64,000 nt of DNA from Phyllosticta citriasiana (GCA_038021145.1 JBBPHT010000008.1:248001-312000), one strand, 5' to 3'. Shown: positions 22,436 through 33,779, numbered from the stretch's first letter. Numbers and translations are program-made. The notes: generated by a model not told the origin, from the letters alone.

Positions 22436-23406
22436 TAGTTCGTGTGTGCGGTTTAGCTTTACACACACACCTTGACCTTGCTCTATCTTAAATTGCTTTA
22501 CTTTGCTTTGCTTTACTTCCCTTTACTCCCCCCGCGTGTGGGTTGAGGGTCGCGGCTTAAGCGTATCTGGACTGCCTGCTATTTTCTGTCTCGTCGCTAG
22601 TGGTTCGATGGCTGAGTCAGGCTTTACGGCATGTGTGCCTTTTTCCGGAGGCTAAGCGTGTACGTCACGGTACATCGAGCTACCTACTTGGTTAGATATT
22701 TGGACCCCGGTGCCAAGTGTTCTGTCAGTCAGTCAAATCATTGTCGGCACTCCATCGCCTCAGGCCCGTATTTCAATCCGAGGTTCGTCTCCGTACGCAC
22801 GGCATCTGGGCAAGCAGCACAAATACTACGGAACGCGCAGTCTTTCTTTCTCCTTTGCTGTGTTAGCTTCGCGCTCATTTGTCATTTGACGCCGCTAGGC
22901 TGTCTGGCTGCCGTCATTTGCTGGATCAGTTTTACAGCGCATCGCGCAGTCCGACGGGTGCGAAGGGATCAGGAACACGGAAGCGGCGACGGGAGACGAG
23001 AGAAGAGAAGAGAAGTAAAAGACTCGATGACGAAGAAAATGAACTACTTGTCGACTGCCCGGCGTGAGAGTAGTAGAGCAAGTCGGAAGACGAAAGGCTC
23101 TGACTACACTGACAGGCTGACAGCACCGAAGCAGTGATGTCGTAATGCCCGCATGCCGTGATGCCACCCCCCCCATGCTGTCGCTGTCTTGTAATCCAGT
23201 TGAGTCCCGGTACACCGCCAGGCATGCAGCTCCGCAGCTCGTCCGTCCGTCCATACGCGTCCAAGCCGATCGGTGCCTGTGAGTACCGGCAGGATAGAAA
23301 AGTAATCATACAAACCGTCGTCAATCTCCGACCTCCAAGCACTCGAAGCCCTCCTCACCCTCATCCTCTTTCCAAATCCAGAAGTAGCCGGGAAACACCT
23401 CTCCCC

Positions 23407-26016
23407 TCAACTGAAGTTTTGGCCAAGGACCCAACTTGGCCTGACTCCATCCTTCCAGCGATCCAGCGGGACATCCTTCGCGCTAGGCATGACTTCGCCG
23501 TTCGAGAGTTCGAGGCGCGGGAAGTGGTGGTCCGCCCAGCGGTACCAGAAGCCGGGGCCGGGGGAAGCGCCGTGGTTGACCGGGTCAACGAATTCACTTG
23601 GGTCGATGCGCGGAATTGTCTGCGAGTTGGGATGGTCAGTCAAACTGCGCCGAATTCTGCGGCGAGGGACGAGCCCGTTGAACTTCAAAAATTGCAAATA
23701 TGCGGGAGAAGTTGGGGTGTAGCGGGAGGAGCGGTTGCCAGCCGCTGAGATCTGAAAATTGATGGCGGCATTGCTGCTGGCGATGAAGAAGCTGTAAAGA
23801 AGAGAGAAAGGAGAAATGGATGACATGACGGTGCTTCTGATGACTCTCGCAACTCTGAGAATGCCGAAAAGAAAGGGTCGCATTAGTGTAAGAAAAAAGT
23901 TACGCACGTGAGTGAAAGAAGTCTTCCAAGCTGAAGCTTTCTTCGCGTTTTCGTTCAGGGCGTTGTCGTTGTCGTGGGTGGCGGCATCGTCGTGGGCATC
24001 GGCGGTTCCGTGGGCTCGTTCGCGGGCATTCTCGTCTTTGATGTCTTCTTCCGCGATGATGCATTGCTGTTCGACACGCTTGGCAAGTTCCTCGTTGACG
24101 AGCACAATGGCTCCGCTGTGCCATCCAGCCGCAGTGACGGTGAGCGCGAAGTGGGAGCCGAGACCATCCTCATTGGCGTCAGCGAGATCGGGGTGTTTGT
24201 CCCAATCTCTTCCCTGCTGTTCAATCCACTCAGACACTTCGGCGAGGGCGAGCGATCGAGGGTGGGCGGTCTGTCGAATGCGATCTTGCGCGTCTCCTGG
24301 GTCATATCCGCCGGAAGATATGTAAGTGACCCACTTGCGTTTTACCTCGTCGAACCATATCTGCCGGCCAGTGGTGTACGCGTGCTGCACGAGGAGGTTG
24401 TCAATCCTGTTAGTGTCATAATACTGACCGCGCAGGCGCTTCTCAGCCTCTCCCTCGCCGCCCAGACCGAGAGAGCCACAAGCCTGTGACTCCCTGCCAA
24501 ATGAGAGGATCGATCCATCTTTCTTCAAAGCATGGTAGTGGTGATCTCCAAAGGCGACGGAGATGACACCTGCGTTTTGCAACGCGGGAATGCGCTTGAG
24601 GCCTTCAATGTCGGCGTTGTCAGAGCCGCGGTCGAAACAAGCGTTCAGGTAATCTTGGTTGGCCGTGACAACTTCCTCATTGCGGAAAGCCGCAAAAGAC
24701 CTGAATGAGCCCTGAATGTCGACCCTATGCTTCTTGTCGAGGGCAGTGCTGAGGGCAGCAAGCTCGACAGCGCCGGCGCAGCTTCCACCGTTTCCTTGCG
24801 CATCCCATTCGAAACGAGCGGCATAGAACTTGCCCAGATCAGTAACAAAAACGACAAAGTGCTCGAGGACGATATGATTGATGACTTCGCCGATATTCAA
24901 TCCAAGCTCGCGGGAAGCATCGTCAGGCTCGCGGGCAGTACCAAGTGGGCGGGTATACGATGTGTTGGGGACCTGGATTGATTCTAAAATCTCGACGGTA
25001 TCGGCAGTCTTGTCATCGGTGGCGTTGAAGCTGCGGCCATGGGGCTTCCACAGGATGATGCCGCTTCCAGTCACGTAGGCGGAGCTGGCGTTCCAGCCAG
25101 CGACAACCTTGCGAACGACTCCACGCTTTTCGTGCTTCGAAGATGCATCCTTCGTCTCAATGGTGTCGACGTGGAGGAATGTGATGCGGCGGCAATGCTC
25201 CTTAACGGAGTACCAGGACCAGATGCGGCCACTGTCTGAGAGACCGAGAATGTGGGAACGTCCAGAGGAGAATTGACGAATCGTGACAACTTCATCTTGG
25301 CGCTCGGTAGGTTTGGGGTATCCAGGAGGGTAGATCAATGGCTGGAGATTGTTTTGGCTGACGAAGTCGTTGCCAATCGTGCCCGAAGTGTGGAGGGAGC
25401 CGCGTGAGGTCAGCAACGTCGTTGACCATCCGCCGCACTGCATGTCGGAAATGACGCCCAGGTCCTTGGATTTTACCATCTCACATGGGTAGGCGCGGTG
25501 GTCAATTGGAACACGCGTAGGATGGTGGCCACCACGTCGCAGAATGGGGCCTCTCAGGCGTGGCCATCGAGGGCGAGGAGGCTCATCGCTCTCGTCGTCG
25601 TTTTCTTGGCCGAGGGCGCCGTGGTCGTTGTTGCCCCAGGTGAAGACATGGGTTTGGGTGAGCAGACGCTTGTAGAGGCGCTGCCAGAGCTGGCCATTGA
25701 AGTCTACGGCAGGCTGGTTGGGCAGCCTGAATGTCTCACGCGTGATGTGGGCCCAGTAGGCGGGGTCAAGACGGAAGCTCTCGTCGTAGAACGCCCTGCA
25801 GGTTTTGGTGAGGTTGTTAAAGCTAGCAGCGTCCAAGTGCGGCACGATTAAGAGGAGAACGTCCAGAGGCCTCTCCGTGAGCGGCGTCATCTCCTCTGGC
25901 GAGAGCGACGTGGCGGCGGTCGAATGCTCCTCAGGCGCGGACTGCGTCGACAAGGGAGGCTCCTGACGCGTGAGCGATGATTTCGCGGACGACGACTGCT
26001 CCCCAGCCGTGGCCAT
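23407..26016 (-). CDS. F-box protein with RCC1-type repeats (Saf1-like)
   Basis: Single open frame, 869 aa. An F-box lies at about residues 45-95 (LTERPLDVLLLIVPHLDAAS... to the YWAHITRETF region), for Skp1 and SCF ubiquitin-ligase assembly. RCC1-like blades follow (THVFTWGNNDHGALGQ, FSSGRSHILGLSDSGRIWSW, VAFGDHHYHALKKDGSILSF), probably the substrate-recruiting propeller. The yeast counterpart is Saf1. The C-terminus (YVDP-like EFVDPVNHGASPGPGFWYRW, RWKDGVRPSWVLGQ) looks genuine. A strong donor at 23907 (gtgcgt) begins a hydrophobic, Phe-rich segment. Removing 23752..23907 (156 nt, acceptor ttttcag) keeps the frame, so the true protein may be 817 aa. Confidence 0.87.
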   Translation of the reverse strand: MATAGEQSSSAKSSLTRQEPPLSTQSAPEEHSTAATSLSPEEMTPLTERPLDVLLLIVPHLDAASFNNLTKTCRAFYDESFRLDPAYWAHITRETFRLPNQPAVDFNGQLWQRLYKRLLTQTHVFTWGNNDHGALGQENDDESDEPPRPRWPRLRGPILRRGGHHPTRVPIDHRAYPCEMVKSKDLGVISDMQCGGWSTTLLTSRGSLHTSGTIGNDFVSQNNLQPLIYPPGYPKPTERQDEVVTIRQFSSGRSHILGLSDSGRIWSWYSVKEHCRRITFLHVDTIETKDASSKHEKRGVVRKVVAGWNASSAYVTGSGIILWKPHGRSFNATDDKTADTVEILESIQVPNTSYTRPLGTAREPDDASRELGLNIGEVINHIVLEHFVVFVTDLGKFYAARFEWDAQGNGGSCAGAVELAALSTALDKKHRVDIQGSFRSFAAFRNEEVVTANQDYLNACFDRGSDNADIEGLKRIPALQNAGVISVAFGDHHYHALKKDGSILSFGRESQACGSLGLGGEGEAEKRLRGQYYDTNRIDNLLVQHAYTTGRQIWFDEVKRKWVTYISSGGYDPGDAQDRIRQTAHPRSLALAEVSEWIEQQGRDWDKHPDLADANEDGLGSHFALTVTAAGWHSGAIVLVNEELAKRVEQQCIIAEEDIKDENARERAHGTADAHDDAATHDNDNALNENAKKASAWKTSFTHVRNFFLTLMRPFLFGILRVARVIRSTVMSSISPFSLLYSFFIASSNAAINFQISAAGNRSSRYTPTSPAYLQFLKFNGLVPRRRIRRSLTDHPNSQTIPRIDPSEFVDPVNHGASPGPGFWYRWADHHFPRLELSNGEVMPSAKDVPLDRWKDGVRPSWVLGQNFS

Positions 26017-26501
26017 CCTCCCGTACCTGTGAATGCTCCTTGAGAACGGGTGGTGTTGCAGGCGAGATTTGGCCGAGGTTCTGCCGGTGGTGACGTAGTT
26101 GGCGGTGAGTCGGGGATGCTGCCCTGGCGATGGTGTTGAGGTTTTAGGGGCGGGCGGCAGTTAAGTGCATGTGGTTAGCCCCAGGCTGCATTTTGTCCAT
26201 GGCAGGCCCCTGGTACCTTTGCTGTGCTATGCTGTGCTGTGCTGCACCCAAACCTAGACTGACGTCGCCCCGCGTGTTTTTCACGCTTCATGCCCCTTCA
26301 CCAAGCCTGCAACCTCGAGGCTGGCGTGAAGTGCATCGAGGACTACATGTTATTCAAAATCAATTTCTGGCTGGACTAATATCGCCTCACAGGCCTTGTT
26401 GCTGTGTCATTTCGGGAGTTGGAATGCTCAACGATACGCCAATCATACCAGACACCCACACACTCCACCGGGAACCTTTCAGCCTCGACCACGAGCAAGA
26501 C
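26017..26501. other. Intergenic
   Basis: Upstream region of the F-box gene and 3' side of the secreted-protein gene. No gene or notable repeat is seen. Confidence 0.4.
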
Positions 26502-27224
26502 TCAATGACCTCTAGTGTCTGCGCAGTCGCTCGTGCAAAAATTCTTTGGATGTCCAGGGGCGTACGGCAGATTCTTGCACGTGCAAAGTTCCAGCCCCCA
26601 AACACCATTGCCAGCCGCATCCTTCCTGGGCAAGGCAAGAACCCAAGTCGCACCGTCGTGAAGATTGTCTGCACCAAACTGGCCGCCATCGCATTTGTCG
26701 TTGGGACCCAATTCCTTCACATGTCCCCTGATCCGCATCAAGGCTGGGTAGATCAAGAGACTGCAGTGCCAACCACCGTCGGGACACTGTTGCGAGCCCG
26801 TTTCGGCGAGAGAGTCTGTGACCGTTTCGGCAACTGAAATACTGATGGCAGCCGAGGCCGACACGATGTAGCCGACTGAAATCCCGAGCTCCTTGCCCTG
26901 CTCCCAGGTCGTGCCGATTTCGTGCGTCTCTTGGACTTCAAGGGCTTGGAAATTGTTAGTGCCGAGTTGCAAAGACGCTTTTTCAGGGAGACGAATGGTG
27001 TAGGACATACTTCCTCCGCCGGAGACGCTGACCCCAACTTGCCACGGCGTGCCCGTTACACCTTCATGTTGGTCGATGATCGGGCAATACTGCGGCTTGA
27101 CATCATGTCCACCACCACCACCACCACCACCACGATGAAAAGGATTGGGGATATGGATATGAGGAAATTCGAAGGCAAGTGTTGCTGGCACGACAGCCAG
27201 TACAGCGATGAAAAGGATGGTCAT
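26502..27224 (-). CDS. Secreted Cys-containing hypothetical protein
   Basis: Single exon, 240 aa, from the ATG at 27224. A further in-frame ATG 11 codons upstream would bury the signal peptide, so the inner start is preferred. The signal peptide is MTILFIAVLAVVPATLA, then a His/Pro stretch and a run of eight Gly (RGGGGGGGGHD). The body has alternating beta-type text (SYTIRLPEKASLQLG, ISVGYIVSASAAISISVAE) and nine Cys, mostly in the C-terminal half (QQCPDGGWHC, LCTCKN, FCTSDC), suggesting disulphides. No family is recognised. Size, secretion and Cys content fit a fungal extracellular or effector-type protein, but that is inference. It is flanked by unrelated genes on the same strand. Confidence 0.78.
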   Translation of the reverse strand: MTILFIAVLAVVPATLAFEFPHIHIPNPFHRGGGGGGGGHDVKPQYCPIIDQHEGVTGTPWQVGVSVSGGGSMSYTIRLPEKASLQLGTNNFQALEVQETHEIGTTWEQGKELGISVGYIVSASAAISISVAETVTDSLAETGSQQCPDGGWHCSLLIYPALMRIRGHVKELGPNDKCDGGQFGADNLHDGATWVLALPRKDAAGNGVWGLELCTCKNLPYAPGHPKNFCTSDCADTRGH

Positions 27225-28095
27225 TTTGCTTGCTAGATCGCACAAGACAAAGCTCAAGTTAGCAACAATCGCAGTCGAGCTTTGAAGAAGCTATTCATAT
27301 TATGGATGCGGGCAACAAAGTTTTAATTAACTTCGTGATAGGCTCTTCCAATTTTAAATGTCTGACCATATACAGTTACAAGCGTACGCGACATAGCTAC
27401 GCCGGCGACGCCTAAGGAAAATAAGAGTGCTCAAATATTGGCAAGAGAGTCAGTTGCTCAGCGGTCTCGTCTCTCATTGGTTGCAGTGTTCCGTAGTCAA
27501 GGTTCCTCAAAAGACGTCAATTGAGATGAGAATGCGGTTTGGTTTGTTTGCCTGCTGCTGCGTCGCCCACGGCTCATTGATGAGAGGACATCTCTCGTGG
27601 GGGCTTGAAAATGTTGTAGAATGATGCATGTAGAATTATGGCAATTGGCCTGAGGTACATACACAGACGCAGACGAAGTCCGGTTTGTAGCATTTGTCTG
27701 ATGCATCAGTCTGATTGATGCAGCTTCTTATCGTGAACGACCGTTCAGTGAGAGAGCAGTTCGAACAGCTTGCAGCAGTCACACAAGAAGGAAGCAGGCA
27801 CGGGAAAAGACGTAGTTGATGAAAATCTGAATTAAGTCGCAGCTATAGTCCTCGGAATGTGCGTAAAAAGATCTCGTTGATGCAAATGCTCTTAAAGGCC
27901 TACGAAGCCGAAGAAATCCGAAATTGTGAGCGGCGCCTGGAGGAGTGGTTAGCACAGTGAATATGAGGAATGCTGCCTTGCCACAGCAGGTTCAGGGGAG
28001 TAAGGATAGATCAAGGATATGTATGCAGACGGCTGGCCTCGAAATTGTGAAGCAGAAACATACCTGGATGATGCCGTGGTGTCGTCCAACATTCA
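27225..28095. other. Intergenic: promoter of the secreted-protein gene
   Basis: AT-rich near 27290-27380 compared with its surroundings. No gene found. Segment 27941-28010 looks superficially tRNA-like but does not fold as one (see rejected items). Confidence 0.4.
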
Positions 28096-29214
28096 CTACG
28101 TGCTCAGGCCAAGCTGCTGGTCGACAACCTCCGCGACAGCCTCCTTCCAGTTCCGCCATTTCATACCCAAAACCCGTTCAGCCTTGGAAGCGTCTATCGG
28201 CAAGGCACGCGGACCCTCGGCCTCTCCCTGCTGCACCAACGGATATCGCTCCTTGACAAATGCCCTTACCTCGTCCCAGTCAAGGGCTCCAGCGCTGGCG
28301 AGGAACTTTTCGCCGCTGGGGAGGTCGGGCCTCAAGGCCTTGATGTGAAGATCGGCCACATCCCTTACATGGACCCAGAAGGACCCAGGGATCGATTGCT
28401 TCGGGCCAATCAACGAGTACCAGAGGTCGGCGTTGGTACTAGATACGTCATCTGGTGAGGTTTGCAGGAGGTTGCGGCCTAGTATAGTGACGGGATGAAT
28501 GCTGGCCAGACTGAAGTGCGGTTTCTTCTCGGCCATGAATTTGTGCGCTGCCTGCTGAGCGAGGACCTTGGAGGCGCGATACGCCAAGAAAGGGTTCTCA
28601 AATTCCTCGTCGGCATTGGCTGTGACTTCTTCCTTAGGTTCCTCTGTCTCGACGTTAGTACAGTGGAGACCAACGGGCTTGCGGCAGACGTACCGACAAC
28701 GACACCACCCTTTGTTATGAACGACAAGGGCACAAGATCAATGACAGAGCCAGTAAGGACCACTTTCTTGACGCTGGGAATTTTGGAGGCAGCTTCGAGG
28801 ATGGTCGTGGTACCCAGCACCGCAGGCTCGATCACATCCTTTTTGTGGTTCTTTGTCTGTCCTTTGGTCAGTAAGTGTCTTTTTACTTAGAGAAGTGACT
28901 GACCGTCGCGGGCAAGGGAGAAGCGACATGAAAGATATAGTCAACACCCTCGAGCACGCCATCATAAGCACCTGGCTTGGTGATGTCCCGAATAATGACA
29001 AACTCGGCTGCTTTGGAGTTGAAGTAATTCTTGAGTTGCTCAGCCTGGGCTTCCCTTCGAACACTACCACGGACGCGGTAGCCAGCTTCGAGTGCAGCTT
29101 CAACGGCATGAGCTCCAACGAAGCCAGCAGCTCCTGTAACCTTTTGAAAGTGGTCAGTTTTCCATGTTTTTGGCCAAGGGGTAATCAGCTCACAAAGATG
29201 AGTTCTCCAGCCAT
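28096..29214 (-). CDS. Extended SDR reductase (NAD(P)-dependent, DFR/Gre2-like)
   Basis: Exons 28096..28643, 28694..28856, 28904..29140 and 29194..29214 give 322 aa. The nucleotide-binding TGAAGFVG lies at residues 8-15, split from the start MAGELIF by intron 1, whose first exon is only 21 nt. FHVASPLP and VVLTGSVIDL follow, then the catalytic YRASK (Tyr-x3-Lys) near residue 175, with the upstream Ser in LTGSVI. The substrate-side text includes IHPVTILGRNL and WVHVRDVADLHIKAL. This matches fungal dihydroflavonol-4-reductase/methylglyoxal-reductase-like ketone or aldehyde reductases, cytosolic. The exact substrate cannot be told. A good TATA element lies about 65 bp upstream, suggesting inducible expression. 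Confidence 0.92.
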
Positions 29215-29276
29215 GATGTCAGTATGAGATGTTCGACTAGAATTCGATGCTGTTGGAGGCACCATCAGCGCTAGGT

Positions 29277-29286
29277 CTTTATATAC
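29277..29286 (-). promoter_or_regulatory. TATA box of the SDR gene
   Basis: The minus strand reads gtatataaag, about 65 bp upstream of the SDR start codon. Position and sequence fit a TATA element. Confidence 0.5.
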
Positions 29287-30475
29287 ATGTCGTGAACATT
29301 TCGAATTACTCATGATCATCAATGCTCCCCTCCATATGTCCTTAGCGACGGCCCCGCCCACCAACACCCTTTGGCTGTAGTCAGCAGTGTCAGGTCATAT
29401 CTGGCCAATGGGACAGGCGCCTGGAGGTGGCCCGGTATGCTACGTCACCAACTCCATTAGGACCGAGGCAGTAGGGAAGAAATCTAACGCCCATTATGGC
29501 AGCTGGTAGACTAGGGAGGTCGGCGATGCCGAATGTTGAGCATTTCTTGTGGGGTGGTGAGCTGCCTGAACCGAGAGAGGAATAGCTGTGTTGGCGTCCA
29601 AGCCGGGCGTAGAGATCGGTAATCTTAGCGACGTCTCTCGCAGAGCGAAGCACGAGAAGCATTCCATCGGGCGGTGTACAGGTATCTAGGTGGTTAGCAT
29701 AGACGCGAGGGATTAGTCACGTCGCGTTAGCACCGTAAGAATTGGCACTGGACGTGAGGGCGAGACAGTTGAGGCTGCATGTCGGCCGCCTGTTAGGCCC
29801 CATTGACAAAATACGCCTCAGGTGCATACGTCTTTTACCCCCATTTTGTGTGAGAAACCGGTGAAATACGCTCACTAACGCCCCTGTGGAAAAGGCTCCA
29901 GTCTGGAGCGGAAACGGGGCTTCAGTGCCAATTTCTACGGCAGCCATCACGACGTCAAAGTCGCGGAGCTCGGGCTGAGCACAGGCAGACAGGCCATGGC
30001 GGCGAACAGACCAATTCCTCTCGCGCATAGAAGCAGGCCGAGTTCCCAGACAGGATTGATGCAAAAGGAGTGGCGGTAGGCGGCTGCGGCTAGTTCTGGC
30101 GGGGCGCGGCTTACGACGCGGTGGTCGTGCATTTGGGCTGGCGTGGGAGCGGTGTAGAAGGCTAGAGAAGTCCCCGATCAACACTTGCACGCGCTTGGCC
30201 CCGAAGCTTGCTCGTTGGCTCGAGCCGTGTGTCTGAGGCAGAGGTCAGACAAACATCGTGAGGCGGCTTGAGGGGACTTTGACCAGGTTCCGGGCCTGCC
30301 GAGCAGCAGCACATCGACGCGCCTCTACTCTCGCCTCTCAGCCCAAGCATTCTAACCTCCCCTCTCCAAGCCTCGCATTTTTTCCGTCCGCAAATGGCCT
30401 CCCACTACACCATTGTCCTGCTCTGCCTGCACCGGCCATGCCTTTGCCTCTGAGTCCCGTCCGACGTCCTCCAAC
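29287..30475. other. Intergenic between divergent SDR and palH genes
   Basis: No supported gene. A 157-codon minus frame (29717-30190) is rich in Arg, Ser and Pro, without domains. One PacC-type hexamer (GCCAAG, on the minus strand at 30194-30199) lies about 280 bp before the palH start. Confidence 0.4.
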
Positions 30476-32816
30476 ATGCCGTGGCGTGAGTCCATGTTTG
30501 GCGACGTGACCTCGACTTCGACGCCGTCGGCCTCGATTGCCGCATCCGTGAGTCCACCAACCTCCTCTACCCGTCGCTCGACTTGACTGACTGCGACGAC
30601 AGCTATGCACTCCGTTCGCTCTGCCCTCTGATGGTGTCATTATCCTGAGCCCCTCGTCCACCATAACCCTCACCGCCGATGCCCTCTTCACGCCCGCCTG
30701 CACGGCCGTGCCGACCGACGTGCGCGAGAATACCGATGTCATCGACATGCAAGACCCGTTCTACGCCTCTGTCACTCCCCAGGTATATGCCACTGGCGCT
30801 GCGACCGTCATCGCCTGGATGCTCGTTATCATGCTCCTCATTACCCCACGGACCTTTTTCCTCGGCGGTCCCGGAGGGCGATCCGGCCTGATGGGCAGAC
30901 GCGGAATGATTAGTGGCGCCTCGGGCGGCGCGTCCATCATTGGAGTCGGTTCGCGGCCTTGGTTGCAAAAGGTCGCCGCCCTGACTGTCGCCATCTCCAT
31001 GACAATTGCGACGGCCGACACCTTTCGCGTCGCCGAACAGCAGTACCGAAATGGCTACATGGATGCGACGGCGATACGTCAAGAGGTTGTCGGCGGCTTA
31101 GAGATCAAAATTTCCCGCCTCGTTTCCGACATTTTCCTCCTGCTGGCACAGGTTCAGACTTTGATTCGACTGTTTCCTCGACACAAAGAAAAGGTCATTA
31201 TAAAATGGGTCGGCTTTGCGCTCATTATTCTAGACATGACTTTCAGCTCCATTAACAACTTCATGGGCGGCGATGTCGGCCGGCCTCGCCAATTCAAGGA
31301 TGCGATTCCCGCGCTCAGTTACCTTTTCGAACTGGCCTTGAGCATGCTCTACGCCGCTTGGGTTCTTTACTACTCATTAACCAAACGACGCTACGCCTAC
31401 TATCATTGGATGATGTACAACATCACCCTGGTCGCGCTTCTTTCCATCGTGGCCGTCATGACACCGGTTGTCTTTTTCGCAACGGATATCTCGGACTACA
31501 GTGTTGCCGGATGGGGTGATTACTTCAGATGGGTGGGAGCAGCTGCAGCCAGTGTCATTGTCTGGGAATGGGTAGAACGCATTGAAGCTCTGGAACGCGA
31601 AGATAAGAAGGATGGAATTCTTGGCCGCGAGATTTTTGACGGCGACGAGATGCTTGACATTTCGCCGTCGGAAGAGGTGGCTTGGCCAGGACTGCGCCGG
31701 AACTTTAGCGACAACGACGGAGATGGCAAAGGAAGTCAAGGTGGTAGAGCGTCTGGTAACCGGGGCGCCAATCTTGGAAACCTCTCGAATCGCGCAAGCC
31801 GAGTGCGGTATTCGCAAATTGTGGACCGCAGCTACGTTCCTCTTGGCCGAATCCATTTGAACCGCAAAAACCCCTCCGAGACCCCAATAGCAAATCCCCC
31901 AAGGAACCCGCAAGCGCCACCTCCAATCGCGACGCCAATCAGCAGAGCGGACACCACGAGCGCTGGCAGCACAGTATATGCTGTGCGCTACCACACTGCG
32001 GCGGACGAGCCCTCAACATGTGCTCCTTCACAGAGCACGCTCGACGACCGAATTAAAGTAGACCCGACATTCAGGGAAAGGTCCACAACGCCTGGGCCGG
32101 AGGAACATCCGCCGCCAGCCAACCACTATGATGTTGAAGATCAGACTCCACCACAACATACAGTCACCATGTTTGGTCGCCTCAGCCCGCTGTGGAAAAC
32201 TGTACTCAACCCTTTCAAGAGACGAAGAACCACTCCGCCTCCGGAATTGGTGAGAGCCCAAGTGATTCAACCGGCGACCAAGGAAGATTCGTCGGACCAA
32301 ATACCCCCACACAATTATTCTCGATGGGACTTGAAGGGCCGGCTGGGCGCGTTTGTGGCTGAGCATAGCGAGAAGCTCTTCGAATCTGTCGGCAGTCAAC
32401 ATGCAGACACACACGTGCCGGTAACTGTCGTCCCAGCTCAGCCCCGTGGTGGACGGACTTGGTCACCAGATGCCCTCACTGCATTTGCAAATGGGCCTGG
32501 CGGCAATAATTCCGTCTCGCACCACACATCCATTGATGACATGTTGCAGAACCAGGGCCAGCCGGGTGAGGCAAAAGACTTGGCGTCACGGCGATCAAGT
32601 CGGGCTCCTACGCCCGGTGTGATTGTCATTCCTGCACCTCCTCGATCTCAGTCTCGATTACGGCCGCAAACCTCTTCGCCAGCCTCCAACGTTCACGGCC
32701 CCTTTGATACGCCTAGCAATTCAAACAAGTCGGGGGCGGCAACCACACCAGGACAATCCAGTGGTGCGGCAAACGCCCGCAGCGAGGCCACCTCATCAGA
32801 GGCTGGGAACGAGTGA
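30476..32816 (+). CDS. palH: pH-response receptor PalH/Rim21
   Basis: Exons 30476..30547 and 30603..32816 give 761 aa. PalH/Rim21 is the seven-helix plasma-membrane sensor of ambient alkaline pH; it works through the arrestin PalF and ESCRT to trigger PacC processing. The short first exon (MPWRESMFGDVTSTST...) joins to LCTPFALPSDGVIIL, the conserved extracellular start. Family text includes FYASVTPQVYATGAATV, ITPRTFFLGGPGG, RPWLQKVAALTVAIS, ATADTFRVAEQQY, TLIRLFPRHKEKVIIKWVGF and WEWVERIEALEREDKKDGIL, with seven hydrophobic helices between about residues 95 and 360. The remaining ~400 residues are a Ser/Pro-rich cytosolic tail, where arrestin binding is expected. First gene of a plus-strand run, with no apparent functional link to mvp1. 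Confidence 0.95.
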
Positions 32817-33779
32817 GGAGTGCATTGCATCTTTGGAACGAATCACGAATAGAAACGAGATCCTACGACCTTGACGAGGGCGGTTCAATCACGACCCTCG
32901 AAAACTATACCACAACACGTCAACGGAGTTCATGGGGTTCCTTTTCATCACCTGCAACTGGTGCAAAGCGTCCTGGCCAACATTCAGGAGCAACAAGGTG
33001 GCGCAAGTCTGGTCTGGACATTGATTGTGTTTTTTTTTTCTTTTTTTTTTTTTTTTTGTAAGTAATGATACCCTTGGATTAACCCTGTAAATAGGGGGAG
33101 TGTGTACACGGAATCGGCGCGACGCCATGGTTGGTTGTAGTCCATTGGAACGCCGTTCCAAGCCGTAGTTGAATTGAAAAGTTTGCCTCACAGTGCGCAA
33201 GTGCAGCATGAAGTTGTGATGCTCTGGAGCCTGATTGGTTCCAAATTTCGTCTTGAACATGTGTACTCGCAAGGTATAGAAGCAGAAAAGCAGATTTGTG
33301 GTGACGCAGAGTATTTGTTTCGTCCAGGTTCAGGGTAGTGGAATAAAAGGGTATCTTGGTGATAGCAGGGCCTGCAGGATGAGAAGGATTAATGGCTAGT
33401 TCTCGTCACTTTGTGAATAGTTTAGTGTCAAACGCATTTGCACGTCCTTGGTGAGAGGCTTGATCAATTAAGCAATGCGCAAGACTTTGACGTGCGGAGC
33501 GAGTCGGCATGTCAGATGGCCGTTGGGTTGGGTCGCGACGTGAGCTTGGAAAAACAACTGGCCCGAGCTTCTTAGCGGCCGGCGATTGCATAGGACCCTC
33601 AAGCCGGTCGAGTGCTGCGCCGCGCTGTACTTGGAGCACACGACCCTTTGCGAGTCCATTTGTTTTTGTCCTTGACGTCCAGAGATTCTCCAGGACCCTA
33701 ACTGCTCGTCGATACGGGACTTTAGCGTTCTCACGACCCCAACCGCCGTCCCGTGGCCATCGACCCCGTCCTGACCGCC
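32817..33779. other. Intergenic palH-mvp1, with a poly(T) tract
   Basis: An almost pure T run occupies 33030-33057, about 215 bp after the palH stop, plausibly in the 3' UTR. No gene found. Confidence 0.5.

Larger units (their letters stand above)
21622..23406. other. Intergenic with CT-rich tracts and minisatellites
   Basis: No supported gene between the UPRT stop and the F-box gene stop (convergent). It contains an ATC microsatellite (21712-21736), a CTCTCC tract (21957-22013), T-rich runs near 22190-22250, and the two tandem arrays listed separately. The longest frame (22631-23137, plus) has no recognisable domain. Confidence 0.5.

Noticed and set aside
22631..23137. 168-codon plus-strand frame with a hydrophobic patch
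   Set aside because: Random-looking composition, no splice or homology support, overlapped by equally long frames on the other strand.
27941..28010. tRNA-like A-box (tggttagcacagtg) and B-box-like (aggttcagggg) text
   Set aside because: No acceptor-stem or T-stem pairing can be formed with the right spacing.
29717..30190. 157-codon minus-strand frame
   Set aside because: Arg/Ser/Pro-rich, no motif, lies in the divergent promoter region of SDR and palH.
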